NCBI RefSeq assembly: GCF_017312365.1
Contig: NZ_BLJI01000005.1
Span: 62,001 to 126,000, forward strand
DNA from: Chroococcus sp. FPU101
GTDB lineage: Bacteria > Cyanobacteriota > Cyanobacteriia > Cyanobacteriales > Microcystaceae
DNA length: 64,000 nt
Direction: 5' to 3'
Part shown: positions 16,603 through 25,260 of the stretch, in pieces
How positions within the stretch are numbered: the stretch's first letter is position 1
Layout of the letters: every line of letters starts with the position of its first letter
Translations under genes and position numbers: made by a program
The notes under the pieces: generated by a model
What the model was told of the DNA's origin: nothing
Seen by the model: only the letters and a program-made list of their open reading frames with translations
Database searches by the model: none

Positions 16603-18612
16603 CTAAGCTTCTTTAGCCGAAGAACGACGACGACGACGACGAATTACTGGACTAGAATCTTCTGATTCGATACTGTCTTCAGGTTCTTCGTTCAATAATT
16701 CTAATGGTGGCTCAGTTTCAACGGGAGGTTCAATAGGTGGTTCAACAAAACTAGCCTCTCTAGTTTCGATTACTGGCTTTGTTACAATCGGACTTGGTGG
16801 AGACACCTCAACCGTTGGTGTCTCAGTAACGTCCGACTCACCCGGAAGTTTAACAGACACAACAACTGATTTAGGATCTTTAAATTCTCGATTGACTAAA
16901 ACCAGTGGCGAAATTCCCATCCGCGAATAAACATCTTGTTCTAAGGGTGTCATTTCGACTGATACTCTTTCGACTGGTACTTCTTCACGGCGTGATTGTC
17001 TAATGGTACGATTCCTATCTCTGTCTCCACGCTCATTGCGCTCTCTATCGTTTCTCTCTCTCTCTTCAATTCTCGGCGGTTCATACTCTACACCAACTTC
17101 ATTTGGTGTCGAATTAACATAAGGTTTTCCGATTTCGTCTTTGAATAATAAATCCGCACGACGGCGACGACGACGACGATTATTATTATTCATCCCTTGA
17201 TCTTGATAGGTCGGATGGTACAATAGTTCTAATTGTGGGCTGCTCTCTTCACCTTCAAATTCTGAGAAATTATCGAAATACGCAGGTTCAGGTTCTGATA
17301 CAGGTCGGTCAATTATTTTAGGAGATGAAACAACAGTTGGCGTAGCGGCAGCAATCTCAAGAGCAATTAGGTCGTTTTCACCCGGTAGATGAGCTAAATG
17401 TCCTAAACCACCGCAATGAGCGCAAGTTTGACCAAAAAGTTCATAGATATTTTTTCCTTGACGTTTGCGAGTCAGTTCAACCAGTCCAAGTTCAGACAGT
17501 TGAGCAATTTGGGGTCTAGCTTTATCAGCTTTGAGTTCGCGGTTAAAGTGTTCGAGTAATTTCAGTTGATCTCGGCGAGAGTCCATATCAATAAAATCGA
17601 CTACAATCACCCCACCAATATTCCTCAATCGTAGCTGACGAGCTATTTCGGTAGCGGCTTCGCTATTTGTCCAAAGAACGGTTTCTCTAGCGGTGGCAGA
17701 ACGCGTAAAAGAACCAGAGTTGACATCGATGACCGTTAATGCTTCAGTCGGTTCGATAATAACATAACCACCCGACGGTAAATCAACTCTCGGTTTGAGG
17801 GCTTCCCGAATGGCTGCATTAACTCGAAAATAATCAAGAATTGATTGTGATTCTCGATGATGGTCAATATAAACCCCTTCGGGCGCACGGCCTCCCCCCC
17901 AGTTAATCAGTTGTTGTTTAACGCGCTTAACGGCGGCTGGCGTATCAACAACAATTCGATTGACCTCGGCGGTGTACATATCTCTGAGGACGCGCTGAAT
18001 AAAGTCGTCATCTCGGTTTAGCAGTGCAGGGGGACGGCTACTGACGGCTTGCTGTTGAATGGTTTCCCATTGTTTGAGGAGACTTTCTAAGTCTTCCATA
18101 ATGGCTTCTTCTGCTTTACCTTCTGCTTCTGTCCGCACCAGTAACCCCATTCCTGCGGGTTTAATGAGAATGGCTAAAGCTCTTAATCGACTGCGTTCAT
18201 CATCGCTTTTAATGCGTCGCGATAAGTTAACCCCACGACCATAGGGCATCAGTACTAAATATCGTCCAGGTAAAGTAATGTTTCCAGTCAAACGTGGGCC
18301 TTTGTTGCCTGTAGGTTCCTTCATGACCTGTACTAGAACTTTTTGTTGTGGGGCTAAAAGTTCTGTAATTGCACCCGACGTTTTTTTCAAGCGTAAGGGG
18401 CCTAAATCAGTGACGTGAATGAAGCCATTTCGTTCTGCATCCCCAATGTTGACGAAAGCAGCATCAATTCCAGGGATGACGTTTTCAACTAAACCGAGAT
18501 AAGAGTCACCGACTTGTTGATTGCCTGTAGCTACAACTAATTCTTGAATTTGATCTTCCCAGAAAACTGCGGCCAGATGATGCTGTTCGGCAATAATTAT
18601 TTGTTTTGGCAT
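16603..18612 (-). CDS. rne: ribonuclease E/G
   Basis: It encodes 669 residues. The catalytic half is complete: N-terminal strand MPKQIIIAEQ, S1-type domain (DSYLGLVENVIPGIDAAFVNIGD), 5' sensor region, DNase-I-like domain with catalytic acidic residues in VIDVNSG and VDFIDM, and the zinc-link cysteines CAHCGG. Typical for cyanobacteria, it lacks the long E. coli scaffold domain and has instead a short acidic/proline-rich tail. Two arginine clusters are visible, NNNRRRRRRR and the extreme C-terminal RRRRRRSSAKEA; the latter is the cyanobacterial conserved C-terminal arginine-rich site. An RER/DRE low-complexity stretch lies near residues 530-550. It initiates mRNA decay. Confidence 0.95.
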   Translation of the reverse strand: MPKQIIIAEQHHLAAVFWEDQIQELVVATGNQQVGDSYLGLVENVIPGIDAAFVNIGDAERNGFIHVTDLGPLRLKKTSGAITELLAPQQKVLVQVMKEPTGNKGPRLTGNITLPGRYLVLMPYGRGVNLSRRIKSDDERSRLRALAILIKPAGMGLLVRTEAEGKAEEAIMEDLESLLKQWETIQQQAVSSRPPALLNRDDDFIQRVLRDMYTAEVNRIVVDTPAAVKRVKQQLINWGGGRAPEGVYIDHHRESQSILDYFRVNAAIREALKPRVDLPSGGYVIIEPTEALTVIDVNSGSFTRSATARETVLWTNSEAATEIARQLRLRNIGGVIVVDFIDMDSRRDQLKLLEHFNRELKADKARPQIAQLSELGLVELTRKRQGKNIYELFGQTCAHCGGLGHLAHLPGENDLIALEIAAATPTVVSSPKIIDRPVSEPEPAYFDNFSEFEGEESSPQLELLYHPTYQDQGMNNNNRRRRRRRADLLFKDEIGKPYVNSTPNEVGVEYEPPRIEERERNDRERNERGDRDRNRTIRQSRREEVPVERVSVEMTPLEQDVYSRMGISPLVLVNREFKDPKSVVVSVKLPGESDVTETPTVEVSPPSPIVTKPVIETREASFVEPPIEPPVETEPPLELLNEEPEDSIESEDSSPVIRRRRRRSSAKEA

Positions 18613-19106
18613 TTAATTTCCTCGATTCTTTTTATAGCAAATAGTGACAGCCTATGTCGGCTGTTTCATCAATTAAAAAAATGTAAATCACAGAGTTTTA
18701 GTGATTGTTCTTGAGATGAGAGGTAGTTCAGGTCAACAAAACTGCTTGTTAACAAAACAGTCTTTCTTAATCAATTTGAAACTAGGATTTGGCTTTCTGA
18801 GCCAGAAAATCATAATCCTTAGCTGACTTGGTTCAGGCTTCTCCCAACAAAATTGACCGAATGTAAGCTTTGAAATGATTGCTTAAATCTAAAAAAAGTC
18901 AATAAATCAATAAACAAAATTTCGGTCTGCATTCAATTGTCCTATGACTGATCTTGCAAAGATTGGGAAGAATCTTGTCTAGATTTGATGAACGTGAACG
19001 CCTTGGCTAACCTTGCCTCTATTACCGCAACCTAAGGGCGGTACCATTGTCCAAAAGATTTTAACTAAAATATAACCTGAAAGAGCTACAGATGACAAGA
19101 GAGAAC
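18613..19106 (-). promoter_or_regulatory. long upstream region of rne (possible 5' UTR)
   Basis: These 494 bases hold no convincing gene. In cyanobacteria rne has a long leader that takes part in autoregulation by RNase E cleavage, so much of this gap may be transcribed leader; that is inference from family knowledge. A small hairpin TGGCT/AGCCA sits at 18790-18804. I could not identify the start site. Confidence 0.35.
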
Positions 19107-20288
19107 TTAAGTTATTCCCAAAGACGCTGACACGTTAGCTTGACGAAGTGATTGAATCGTTGCGATCGCACTTTCAGCAACCTGTTCAATTTCATCAAGA
19201 GTATTAAACCGACCGATGCCAAATCTAAGAGAAGCATAGGCTAATGCTTCAGAATGCCCTAACGCGGTTAACACATGAGACGGAGCCGTTGATGTGGTTG
19301 AGCAAGCAGAACCTGAGGATACAGCCACTACAGACTGTAGACCTAGCAGTAAAGCTGAACCGTTCACACCTTCGATACTCACATTTAGATTACCTGGTAA
19401 ACGCTGATTTGGATGACCATTTAAGTGTACTCCTTCTAGTTGACTTAATTTATTCCATAAGGTTGTTTGAAGTAAAAGAAGGTGTTGGGTTTCTTCTAGC
19501 ATTTGCTCTATGCCAATTTCAACCGCTTTAGCAAAACCGACAATGTTAGGGGTCACCAATGTTCCCGAACGTAATCCCCTTTCTTGTCCTCCCCCTTGAA
19601 TTTGAGCCGCTAGACGGACTCTAGGGTGACGACGACGCACATACAAGGCCCCAATTCCTTTAGGCCCGTAAATTTTATGCGCGGTTAAAGACACTAGATC
19701 TAAGTTCATCTGTTCTACATCAAGGGGAATTTTCCCGATCGCTTGTGCTGCGTCGCTATGAAATAAAACTTCATGACGGCGACAGATGGCTCCAATTTCC
19801 GCTAAGGGTTGAATCACCCCAATTTCGTTATTAGCCGCCATCACCGAGACTAAAATGGTATCGGGTCGAATGGTCTTTTCAAGTAGATTGAGATCAATCA
19901 ATCCATCGGCTTGTACAGGTAAATAGCTAATTTCAAATCCCAGACTTTCCAAATACTGACACGGATCTAACACAGCGCGATGTTCAGTTTGAACCGTAAT
20001 GATGTGTCTACCTTTACTAAAGTAAGCTTCTGCAACACCTTTAATGGCTAGATTATTTGCTTCTGTCGCGCCACTGGTAAAGATAATCTCTTCTGGTGAC
20101 GAGTGAATCGCCTCTGCTAAAATTTCTCTAGCCTTCTTCGTAGCTGCTTCTGCTTCCCAACCATACTGATGAGTGATACTCGAAGCGTTGCCAAAATACT
20201 GTGTAAAGTAAGGCAACATGGCATCTAGCACCCTTTGATCCATTGGCGTTGTAGCATGACAGTCAAGGTAGATGGGCCGAACTAACAT
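19107..20288 (-). CDS. cysteine desulfurase, NifS/IscS family
   Basis: It encodes 393 residues of a PLP-dependent enzyme that removes sulfur from cysteine for Fe-S cluster and thiocofactor assembly. It begins IYLDCHATTPMD, with TSGATEANNLA (cofactor phosphate), SDAAQAIGK (PLP aspartate), LTAHKIYGPKG carrying the Schiff-base lysine, and the persulfide cysteine in SSGSACSTTSTAPSHVL. The short active-site loop identifies the class I (IscS/NifS) type. It stands alone, without an iscU neighbour, as is common in cyanobacteria. A palindrome matching the CRP consensus overlaps its upstream leader. Confidence 0.93.
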   Translation of the reverse strand: MLVRPIYLDCHATTPMDQRVLDAMLPYFTQYFGNASSITHQYGWEAEAATKKAREILAEAIHSSPEEIIFTSGATEANNLAIKGVAEAYFSKGRHIITVQTEHRAVLDPCQYLESLGFEISYLPVQADGLIDLNLLEKTIRPDTILVSVMAANNEIGVIQPLAEIGAICRRHEVLFHSDAAQAIGKIPLDVEQMNLDLVSLTAHKIYGPKGIGALYVRRRHPRVRLAAQIQGGGQERGLRSGTLVTPNIVGFAKAVEIGIEQMLEETQHLLLLQTTLWNKLSQLEGVHLNGHPNQRLPGNLNVSIEGVNGSALLLGLQSVVAVSSGSACSTTSTAPSHVLTALGHSEALAYASLRFGIGRFNTLDEIEQVAESAIATIQSLRQANVSASLGIT

Positions 20289-20599
20289 AAATTCTTGTGA
20301 ACAAGATCACAACTCATCAGTGATAACCATTATTGCTAACTTAACCTAAATCGAGAACACTAGATACTATGAACTCAGTATCTATGAGTTTCTTCTCTCC
20401 CTAGCTGATTGCTCTCATTCACTTATGGTAGTGTCTAATCAGATGAAATATAGAACGCCTTGCTTTTTGTAAATATCAATCAAGACATACTTTACAAGTT
20501 GTTTTCAGCCTAACCATCTTATTAGGTGTCTACTGATCAAGCATTTGAGAGCAATTCTTTGTTCCCTCTCCCTCCTATTCTAACTGTTGAAGGCGTGTT
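20289..20599. other. divergent intergenic region
   Basis: These 311 bases separate the cysteine desulfurase gene (minus) from the antitoxin-like gene (plus). Apart from the CRP-like palindrome at 20295-20312 I see no gene. An imperfect dyad (gatactatgaactcagtatc) occurs at about 20363-20383. Confidence 0.4.
20295..20312 (-). promoter_or_regulatory. CRP-family binding palindrome upstream of the cysteine desulfurase gene
   Basis: TTGTGA-N6-TCACAA is a perfect 6+6 palindrome. Read on the minus strand it is TTGTGATCTTGTTCACAA, matching the E. coli/SyCRP1 core TGTGATCTAGATCACA at 14 of 16 positions. It ends 6 bases before the ATG. A site that close to the start would be expected to repress, or to sit in a leader and act as an RNA hairpin instead. 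Confidence 0.5.
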
Positions 20600-20785
20600 A
20601 TGACTCAGAAATTAAGAGCAATCTATCAGAATGGAGCTTTTGTCCCTCAAAGTCAATGTTATTTACCCAACAATGCAGAGGTTGAGTTGACGGTGAGACA
20701 ACATTTTAATTTAGATATTATCGATCCAGAAGCCAGAAAACAAATTATAAAAGCACTTACTCAAAGAATGCGTCAAAAACGGTAG
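20600..20785 (+). CDS. DUF104/AF2212-like antitoxin family protein (orphan)
   Basis: It encodes 61 residues. The sequence LRAIYQNGAFVPQSQCYLPNNAEVELTV matches the beta-hairpin start of the DUF104 antitoxin-like family, which reads roughly aIYenGvfkPlepvdLpeg. The C-terminus is helical and strongly basic (KQIIKALTQRMRQKR). Members are often paired with PIN-domain toxins, but no toxin gene follows; an aldo/keto reductase starts 96 bases later. It may be a remnant, a stand-alone regulator, or may act on a toxin elsewhere. Confidence 0.65.
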   Translation: MTQKLRAIYQNGAFVPQSQCYLPNNAEVELTVRQHFNLDIIDPEARKQIIKALTQRMRQKR

Positions 20786-20880
20786 CTATATCTAATTTTT
20801 TACGAATTATAGACTATAGATTGATGAGCGAGTGAACGAGTCACGATAGAATTCTACAAAATTCTAACTTAGATCATGTC

Positions 20881-21906
20881 ATGAAATACACTCGACTCGG
20901 ACACACAGGTTTAATTGTTTCTAAACTTTCCTTTGGGGCGATGACTTTTGGGAATCATCCTTCTTTACCGACTATTTATAAGGTTGATCAAGAAAACGCA
21001 CAATTAATGATTGACAAATGTATCGAGTCAGGAATTAATTTTTTTGATACAGCCGATGGTTATGCAAATGGTCAGTCGGAAGTGATGTTAGGAAAACTTT
21101 TAGAACATCGCCGACAAGATGTTATTATAGCGACGAAAGTAGGTTTTAGAACGGGTGAACCTATTACTCAAGCTGGACTATCAAAAAGACATATTTTAGA
21201 TTCTTGTCACCGCAGTTTACAACGACTGAATACTGATTATATTGATCTCTATATTCTTCACAAAGAAGATCCCTATACTCCCTTAGAAGAAACCCTAGAA
21301 GTATTAAATGATTTAGTCCGTTCTGGTAAAGTGAGATATATTGGTTTTTCTAATTGGTCTGCGTGGAAAGCAGCAAGCGCATTACAAATTCAAAAAGCGA
21401 ATCATTTCGCACAATTTTGTAGCGGACAAATGAATTATTCATTATTAGGGAGAGATGTCGAACAAGATATCATTCCTTTTATGGACTATTCGGGAATTAG
21501 TATGACGGTTTGGAGTCCTTTAGCGAGTGGTTTTTTGAGTGGTAAATATACTCGTGAGTCTTTACAAGATCCAGATAATCGTTTTTCTGGATTTGATTTA
21601 TTACCCTTTGATAAAGAATTCGCTTTTACTGTTGTTGATAAAATTCGAGAAATTGCCCCAAATTATAACGCATCGGTTGCTCAAATTGCTTTAGCATGGT
21701 TATTGAGTAAATCGGTTGTTGCTAGTATTATTGTTGGTGCAAGTAAAATACCTCAACTCGAAGATAATCTAAAAGCAGTTGAAATTCAGTTAACTGATAC
21801 AGATATTGCCGCCTTAGATGAGATGACTAAACCACAACCTTTATATCCACATTGGTTTAATCAAAATCTAGTCGATGCGAAACATAAAGCTATCTTTGAA
21901 GGATAA
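20881..21906 (+). CDS. aldo/keto reductase
   Basis: It encodes 341 residues of an NADPH-dependent TIM-barrel reductase. The catalytic tetrad is visible: aspartate in FFDTADGYANGQSE, tyrosine in the same motif, lysine in IIATKVGF and histidine in IDLYILHKEDP. The C-terminal cofactor motif IIVGASKIPQLEDNL is present. This is the subgroup acting on small aldehydes or sugars, such as methylglyoxal reductases; the actual substrate cannot be read from sequence. Soluble. It stands alone, 79 bases before the lipoprotein nuclease gene. Confidence 0.9.
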   Translation: MKYTRLGHTGLIVSKLSFGAMTFGNHPSLPTIYKVDQENAQLMIDKCIESGINFFDTADGYANGQSEVMLGKLLEHRRQDVIIATKVGFRTGEPITQAGLSKRHILDSCHRSLQRLNTDYIDLYILHKEDPYTPLEETLEVLNDLVRSGKVRYIGFSNWSAWKAASALQIQKANHFAQFCSGQMNYSLLGRDVEQDIIPFMDYSGISMTVWSPLASGFLSGKYTRESLQDPDNRFSGFDLLPFDKEFAFTVVDKIREIAPNYNASVAQIALAWLLSKSVVASIIVGASKIPQLEDNLKAVEIQLTDTDIAALDEMTKPQPLYPHWFNQNLVDAKHKAIFEG

Positions 21907-21984
21907 ACCCGTATTTTTAGCGATGCTAAATATAAGGTGATCACCTATTGTATAATTATTGATTTTCAATTCCCTTAGCAAAAG

Positions 21985-23373
21985 ATGATCACTCGTTTTT
22001 TATTTTCTATTTCTACTATCTTCAGTAGTCTTTTTCTCTTAACTGCTTGTGATCATCCTACTGCTAATTCACGTCCTCAAACCTTACCTCAAGATTCATC
22101 CATTCAAGTCTATTTTAATCAAAACAACGCTGAAGGAATTAATTACACTGATCCTTATCGGAAAATCACTCGTTCTGGTGATAATTTAGAACAAATTATC
22201 ATTGATACGATTCAAACTGCAAAAACTTCTGTTGATATTGCGGTTCAAGAATTTCGTTTACCTAATTTGGCCCAAGAATTAGCGGCACTTCAAAAAAAAG
22301 GTGTTAAAGTTAGAGTAATTTTAGAAAATCAATATAGTCGACCACTCAGTCAATTAACTGTAAATGAAATTAACCAATTAGATGGTAGAGATCGAAATAG
22401 TTATCAAGATTATTTCGCTTTAATCGATCAAAATAAAGACAAAAAGCTAAGTTCACAAGAAATTAATCAAAACGATGCTTTAGTAATACTCAAAAATGCC
22501 AATATACCAATAATTAATGATACTGCAGATTCTTCTAAAGGTAGCGGACTAATGCACCACAAGTTTATTCTTATCGATCAACAAATGGTGATTGTTACTT
22601 CAGCTAATTTTACTTTAAGTGATACGATTGGTGATTTTAATAATGCTCAAAGTAGAGGAAATGCTAATCATTTAATTAAAATTATTAGTTCTGAAATTGC
22701 TAAAGTTTTTACACAAGAATTCAATTTAATGTGGCAGAATCATCAATTTGGTGTAGATAAATCTTATCGCCCTCCTTCACAAGCACAATTAGGTCAAACT
22801 AATCTAACTATAAAATTTTCTCCCAACTCATCAAAAATAGATTGGCATTTAACCAGTAACGGACTTATTGAAAAGACTTTAGATACGGCAACCCAATCAG
22901 TTGATTTAGCTTTATTTGTTTTTTCTGAACAAAATTTAGCCAATGCTTTAAAAAAACGTCATCAACAAAATGTAACAATTAGAGCTTTAATTGATTCAAA
23001 TTTTGCTTTTATAAATTATAGTGAAGCTTTAGATATGTTAGGTGTAGCGATTCGGAATAAATGTCAATATGAAAAGAATAATAATCCTTGGAAAAATCCA
23101 ATTACTACAGTAGGTATTCCTCAATTACCCCTCGGCGATAAACTTCATCATAAATTTGCTGTAATTGATAACCAAACTGTCATTACAGGTTCACATAATT
23201 GGTCAGCTTCGGCTAATTATCAAAATGATGAAACTTTATTAATTATTCAAAATCCGATTATTGCTGCTCATTTTAAACGAGAATTTGAAAGATTGTATAA
23301 AAATGCGTCTTTGGGTGTCCCAAAATTTATACAAGATAAGATTAAGCAAGATAATAAAAAGTGTAAAAACTAA
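21985..23373 (+). CDS. phospholipase D/nuclease-like lipoprotein with embedded EF-hand
   Basis: It encodes 462 residues. The N-terminus is a lipoprotein signal with lipobox LLTAC, so the protein is exported and lipid-anchored. Two HKD catalytic motifs show the PLD superfamily: HHKFILIDQQMVIVTSANF (about residue 190) and HHKFAVIDNQTVITGSHNW (about 387). Unusually, an EF-hand loop DQNKDKKLSSQE (about residue 148) lies within the first PLD half, with calcium ligands at positions 1, 3, 5, 7, 9 and 12. PLD enzymes of this type cleave phosphodiesters, often DNA, or transfer phosphatidyl groups. The next gene encodes another exported phosphodiesterase-fold protein. Regulation by calcium is inference. 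Confidence 0.82.
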   Translation: MITRFLFSISTIFSSLFLLTACDHPTANSRPQTLPQDSSIQVYFNQNNAEGINYTDPYRKITRSGDNLEQIIIDTIQTAKTSVDIAVQEFRLPNLAQELAALQKKGVKVRVILENQYSRPLSQLTVNEINQLDGRDRNSYQDYFALIDQNKDKKLSSQEINQNDALVILKNANIPIINDTADSSKGSGLMHHKFILIDQQMVIVTSANFTLSDTIGDFNNAQSRGNANHLIKIISSEIAKVFTQEFNLMWQNHQFGVDKSYRPPSQAQLGQTNLTIKFSPNSSKIDWHLTSNGLIEKTLDTATQSVDLALFVFSEQNLANALKKRHQQNVTIRALIDSNFAFINYSEALDMLGVAIRNKCQYEKNNNPWKNPITTVGIPQLPLGDKLHHKFAVIDNQTVITGSHNWSASANYQNDETLLIIQNPIIAAHFKREFERLYKNASLGVPKFIQDKIKQDNKKCKN

Positions 23374-23433
23374 TTGTTTATCTGAATTCAGCATAGATTG
23401 TATAATAAACATTGAAAAATAATAATTTAAAGA

Positions 23434-24237
23434 ATGAAACTTTTAAATATATTCTTTTGCTGTTTAATAATTCTGATTAGCTGTAATTTTCAAGCGAAGG
23501 CAGTAGAATTAACCGTAGCAGGTTACAATGTTGAATCTGGAGACGCTAACCCTTATTTTCTAGCTAAAAATTATATCGGGCCAATAAAAGGAGTAGATAT
23601 TTGGGGATTTAGTGAGGTTCAAGGAGAAAACTGGATCTTACCCCTAGAACAAGGCACAGAAGAAGGCGAGGTCAGTCATTTTACTCCCATTTTAGGTACA
23701 ACTGGATTCGCAGACCGCTTGTTAGTTTTATATAAAGATACAGAATTAGAAGAAATTCAGCATTTTGAACTTAAAAATATTAATATTGGGGGAAAAGTAC
23801 GCGCCCCCTTAGTTGTTCAGTTTCGCCTTAAAAAGACTGGACAAAAATTTTTATTTATGGTCAATCATCTTTATCGTACTCATAAAATAGAACGAAAAGA
23901 ACAAGCACATCTTTTAAACCGTTGGGCAAGTCAACAAACATTACCGATTATTGCAGTAGGGGATTATAATTTCGATTGGAACGTCAAAAGTACCGTGCAT
24001 GACCCAGGTTACGATTTAATGACTCAAGATGATGTCTTTAAATGGATACAACCTAAATCTAAGTTTCCCACCACTTGCGGACGTCATAACACAATTCTAG
24101 ATTTCGTTTTTGTCTCAAGAGAAGCCCAAAAATGGCTAGCTAGTTCTAAGATATACGATCGTCCAAACTACTGCCCTGATACTCCCCTTAGCAGTGATCA
24201 TCGTCCTCTTTTCGCTACCTTCCGTATTGCTAAATGA
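23434..24237 (+). CDS. exported endonuclease/exonuclease/phosphatase family protein
   Basis: It encodes 267 residues. A Sec signal peptide (residues 1-23) has a cleavage site after QAKA; a cysteine at residue 17 (LISC) also makes a lipoprotein reading possible. The mature part has the DNase-I/EEP fold: VAGYNVESGD, FSEVQG with the metal-binding glutamate, VNHLYR, VGDYNFDW and the terminal SSDHRPL catalytic Asp-His. The family hydrolyses phosphodiesters in nucleic acids or phospholipid headgroups. It starts 60 bases after the PLD lipoprotein, consistent with a shared function in degrading extracellular substrates. Confidence 0.85.
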   Translation: MKLLNIFFCCLIILISCNFQAKAVELTVAGYNVESGDANPYFLAKNYIGPIKGVDIWGFSEVQGENWILPLEQGTEEGEVSHFTPILGTTGFADRLLVLYKDTELEEIQHFELKNINIGGKVRAPLVVQFRLKKTGQKFLFMVNHLYRTHKIERKEQAHLLNRWASQQTLPIIAVGDYNFDWNVKSTVHDPGYDLMTQDDVFKWIQPKSKFPTTCGRHNTILDFVFVSREAQKWLASSKIYDRPNYCPDTPLSSDHRPLFATFRIAK

Positions 24238-24290
24238 AGGAGGATAACCGTATCTGAAAAGACTTTACTTTTTCGCTTTAACAGTGGTAG

Positions 24291-24296
24291 TATAAT
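24291..24296 (+). promoter_or_regulatory. candidate -10 element for the small basic protein gene
   Basis: A consensus TATAAT sits 29 bases before the ATG at 24325, embedded in the near-palindrome tagtataatacta (24288-24300). No good -35 hexamer is visible at standard spacing. Confidence 0.4.
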
Positions 24297-24324
24297 ACTA
24301 CAAAGCAAAAAGGAAAAAATACAT

Positions 24325-24549
24325 ATGCGTCTCAAAAGTTGGGAATCACCCCGCAAACAAGGACGAAACGACAAGGGCAAAGGCGGATCAGCCAGACAGC
24401 GACAAATTAGAAAGCAGATGAAAATGCTACAACAAAAACTAAAACAAGGTGTAGAACCCAGTCAGATCAAAGGAAAAAGCAAGGAGAGAGAAATTAACTT
24501 CTCTCTTTTTTTATTTAAAAATTTCAATTTACTTGATAAAACAAAATAA
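24325..24549 (+). CDS. small basic protein of unknown function
   Basis: It encodes 74 residues with a good ribosome site (aagga) before the ATG. The first about 55 residues are highly basic and hydrophilic (SWESPRKQGRNDKGKGG, then a helix with RQIRKQMKMLQQKLKQG), suggesting RNA or ribosome binding; that is inference. The last about 18 codons run through an intrinsic terminator hairpin and have a different, hydrophobic composition. The annotated C-terminus may therefore be a recent read-through extension. Not recognised as a named family. Confidence 0.5.
   Translation: MRLKSWESPRKQGRNDKGKGGSARQRQIRKQMKMLQQKLKQGVEPSQIKGKSKEREINFSLFLFKNFNLLDKTK
24486..24512 (+). terminator. intrinsic terminator inside the small basic protein frame
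   Basis: GAGAGAA (24486-24492) pairs with TTCTCTC (24499-24505) around ATTAAC and is followed by a run of T. It would stop transcription before the in-frame stop codon at 24547. Confidence 0.65.
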
Positions 24550-24792
24550 TCTAATTTTTCAACCGATTCAGTATTGTTACTTAAGATACCATTTTAAAAA
24601 ACTAAATTTCAGTAAATCTAACTAGACAAACTTTATAAAAAAATACAAAAAAAAACATCTAAAAACTAAAATCAGTAATACATTAAAAGTAGAGTGTATC
24701 AAACAATCGTGATGACCAGTTGCTTAGTCACGTTGTTGAATCAGTAAGGCAACGGAGGAGTGATCCTAACCCTACTTTAAAGGTAAATCCAT

Positions 24793-25215
24793 ATGTTTAC
24801 TACTTCCCCACGCTGTAAATTTAATTTGTCTCTTTTGTGTTTACTTGCTTTTGGTTTAGTTGCTGTAGCTGTTCCAGCCAAAGCTGATGATACTACGATT
24901 ATTACTGAACCCAAACCCTTAGTAATTCCTACTGGACAGTTACAAGACTTACAGGGAATTGAGTCTAAAACTCAAGTCGGTGATTTTGGGACTGTGGGCG
25001 GAGGAAATCAGGAAATAATGTCTAATATATCTGATAATCCCTATGGCGGTCGGAAAATAATTGTTTTTTATCCATCAAGACAAGAAACTCAACCCGAAAG
25101 CAGTTTAACATTAGAACCTGAACCCACATTAATCGGTGATTTAACGATCGAGCAAATTCGCTCAAATCTAGTAGGTCAACCCGATCGTAGTACAATTCAA
25201 CTACATTTCAGATAA
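24793..25215 (+). CDS. secreted hypothetical protein
   Basis: It encodes 140 residues. A clear Sec signal peptide (about residues 1-31, hydrophobic core LSLLCLLAFGLVAVAVP, cleavage after AKA) is followed by a mature domain of about 109 residues without cysteines. It contains QLQDLQGIE, GTVGGGNQEI and KIIVFYPSRQE. I do not recognise the family. The 243 bases upstream contain no gene; a leader with ggaggag at about 24755 precedes the start. A terminator follows directly. Confidence 0.6.
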   Translation: MFTTSPRCKFNLSLLCLLAFGLVAVAVPAKADDTTIITEPKPLVIPTGQLQDLQGIESKTQVGDFGTVGGGNQEIMSNISDNPYGGRKIIVFYPSRQETQPESSLTLEPEPTLIGDLTIEQIRSNLVGQPDRSTIQLHFR

Positions 25216-25231
25216 ATGAGTATAAAGTTTT

Positions 25232-25260
25232 AGGGCTTGGTCACACAAGCCCTTATCTTT
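25232..25260 (+). terminator. bidirectional terminator between convergent genes
   Basis: AGGGCTTG (25232-25239) pairs with CAAGCCCT (25246-25253), with tatcttt on the plus side. It separates the secreted protein gene from the 3' end of leuC and could serve both. Confidence 0.75.
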
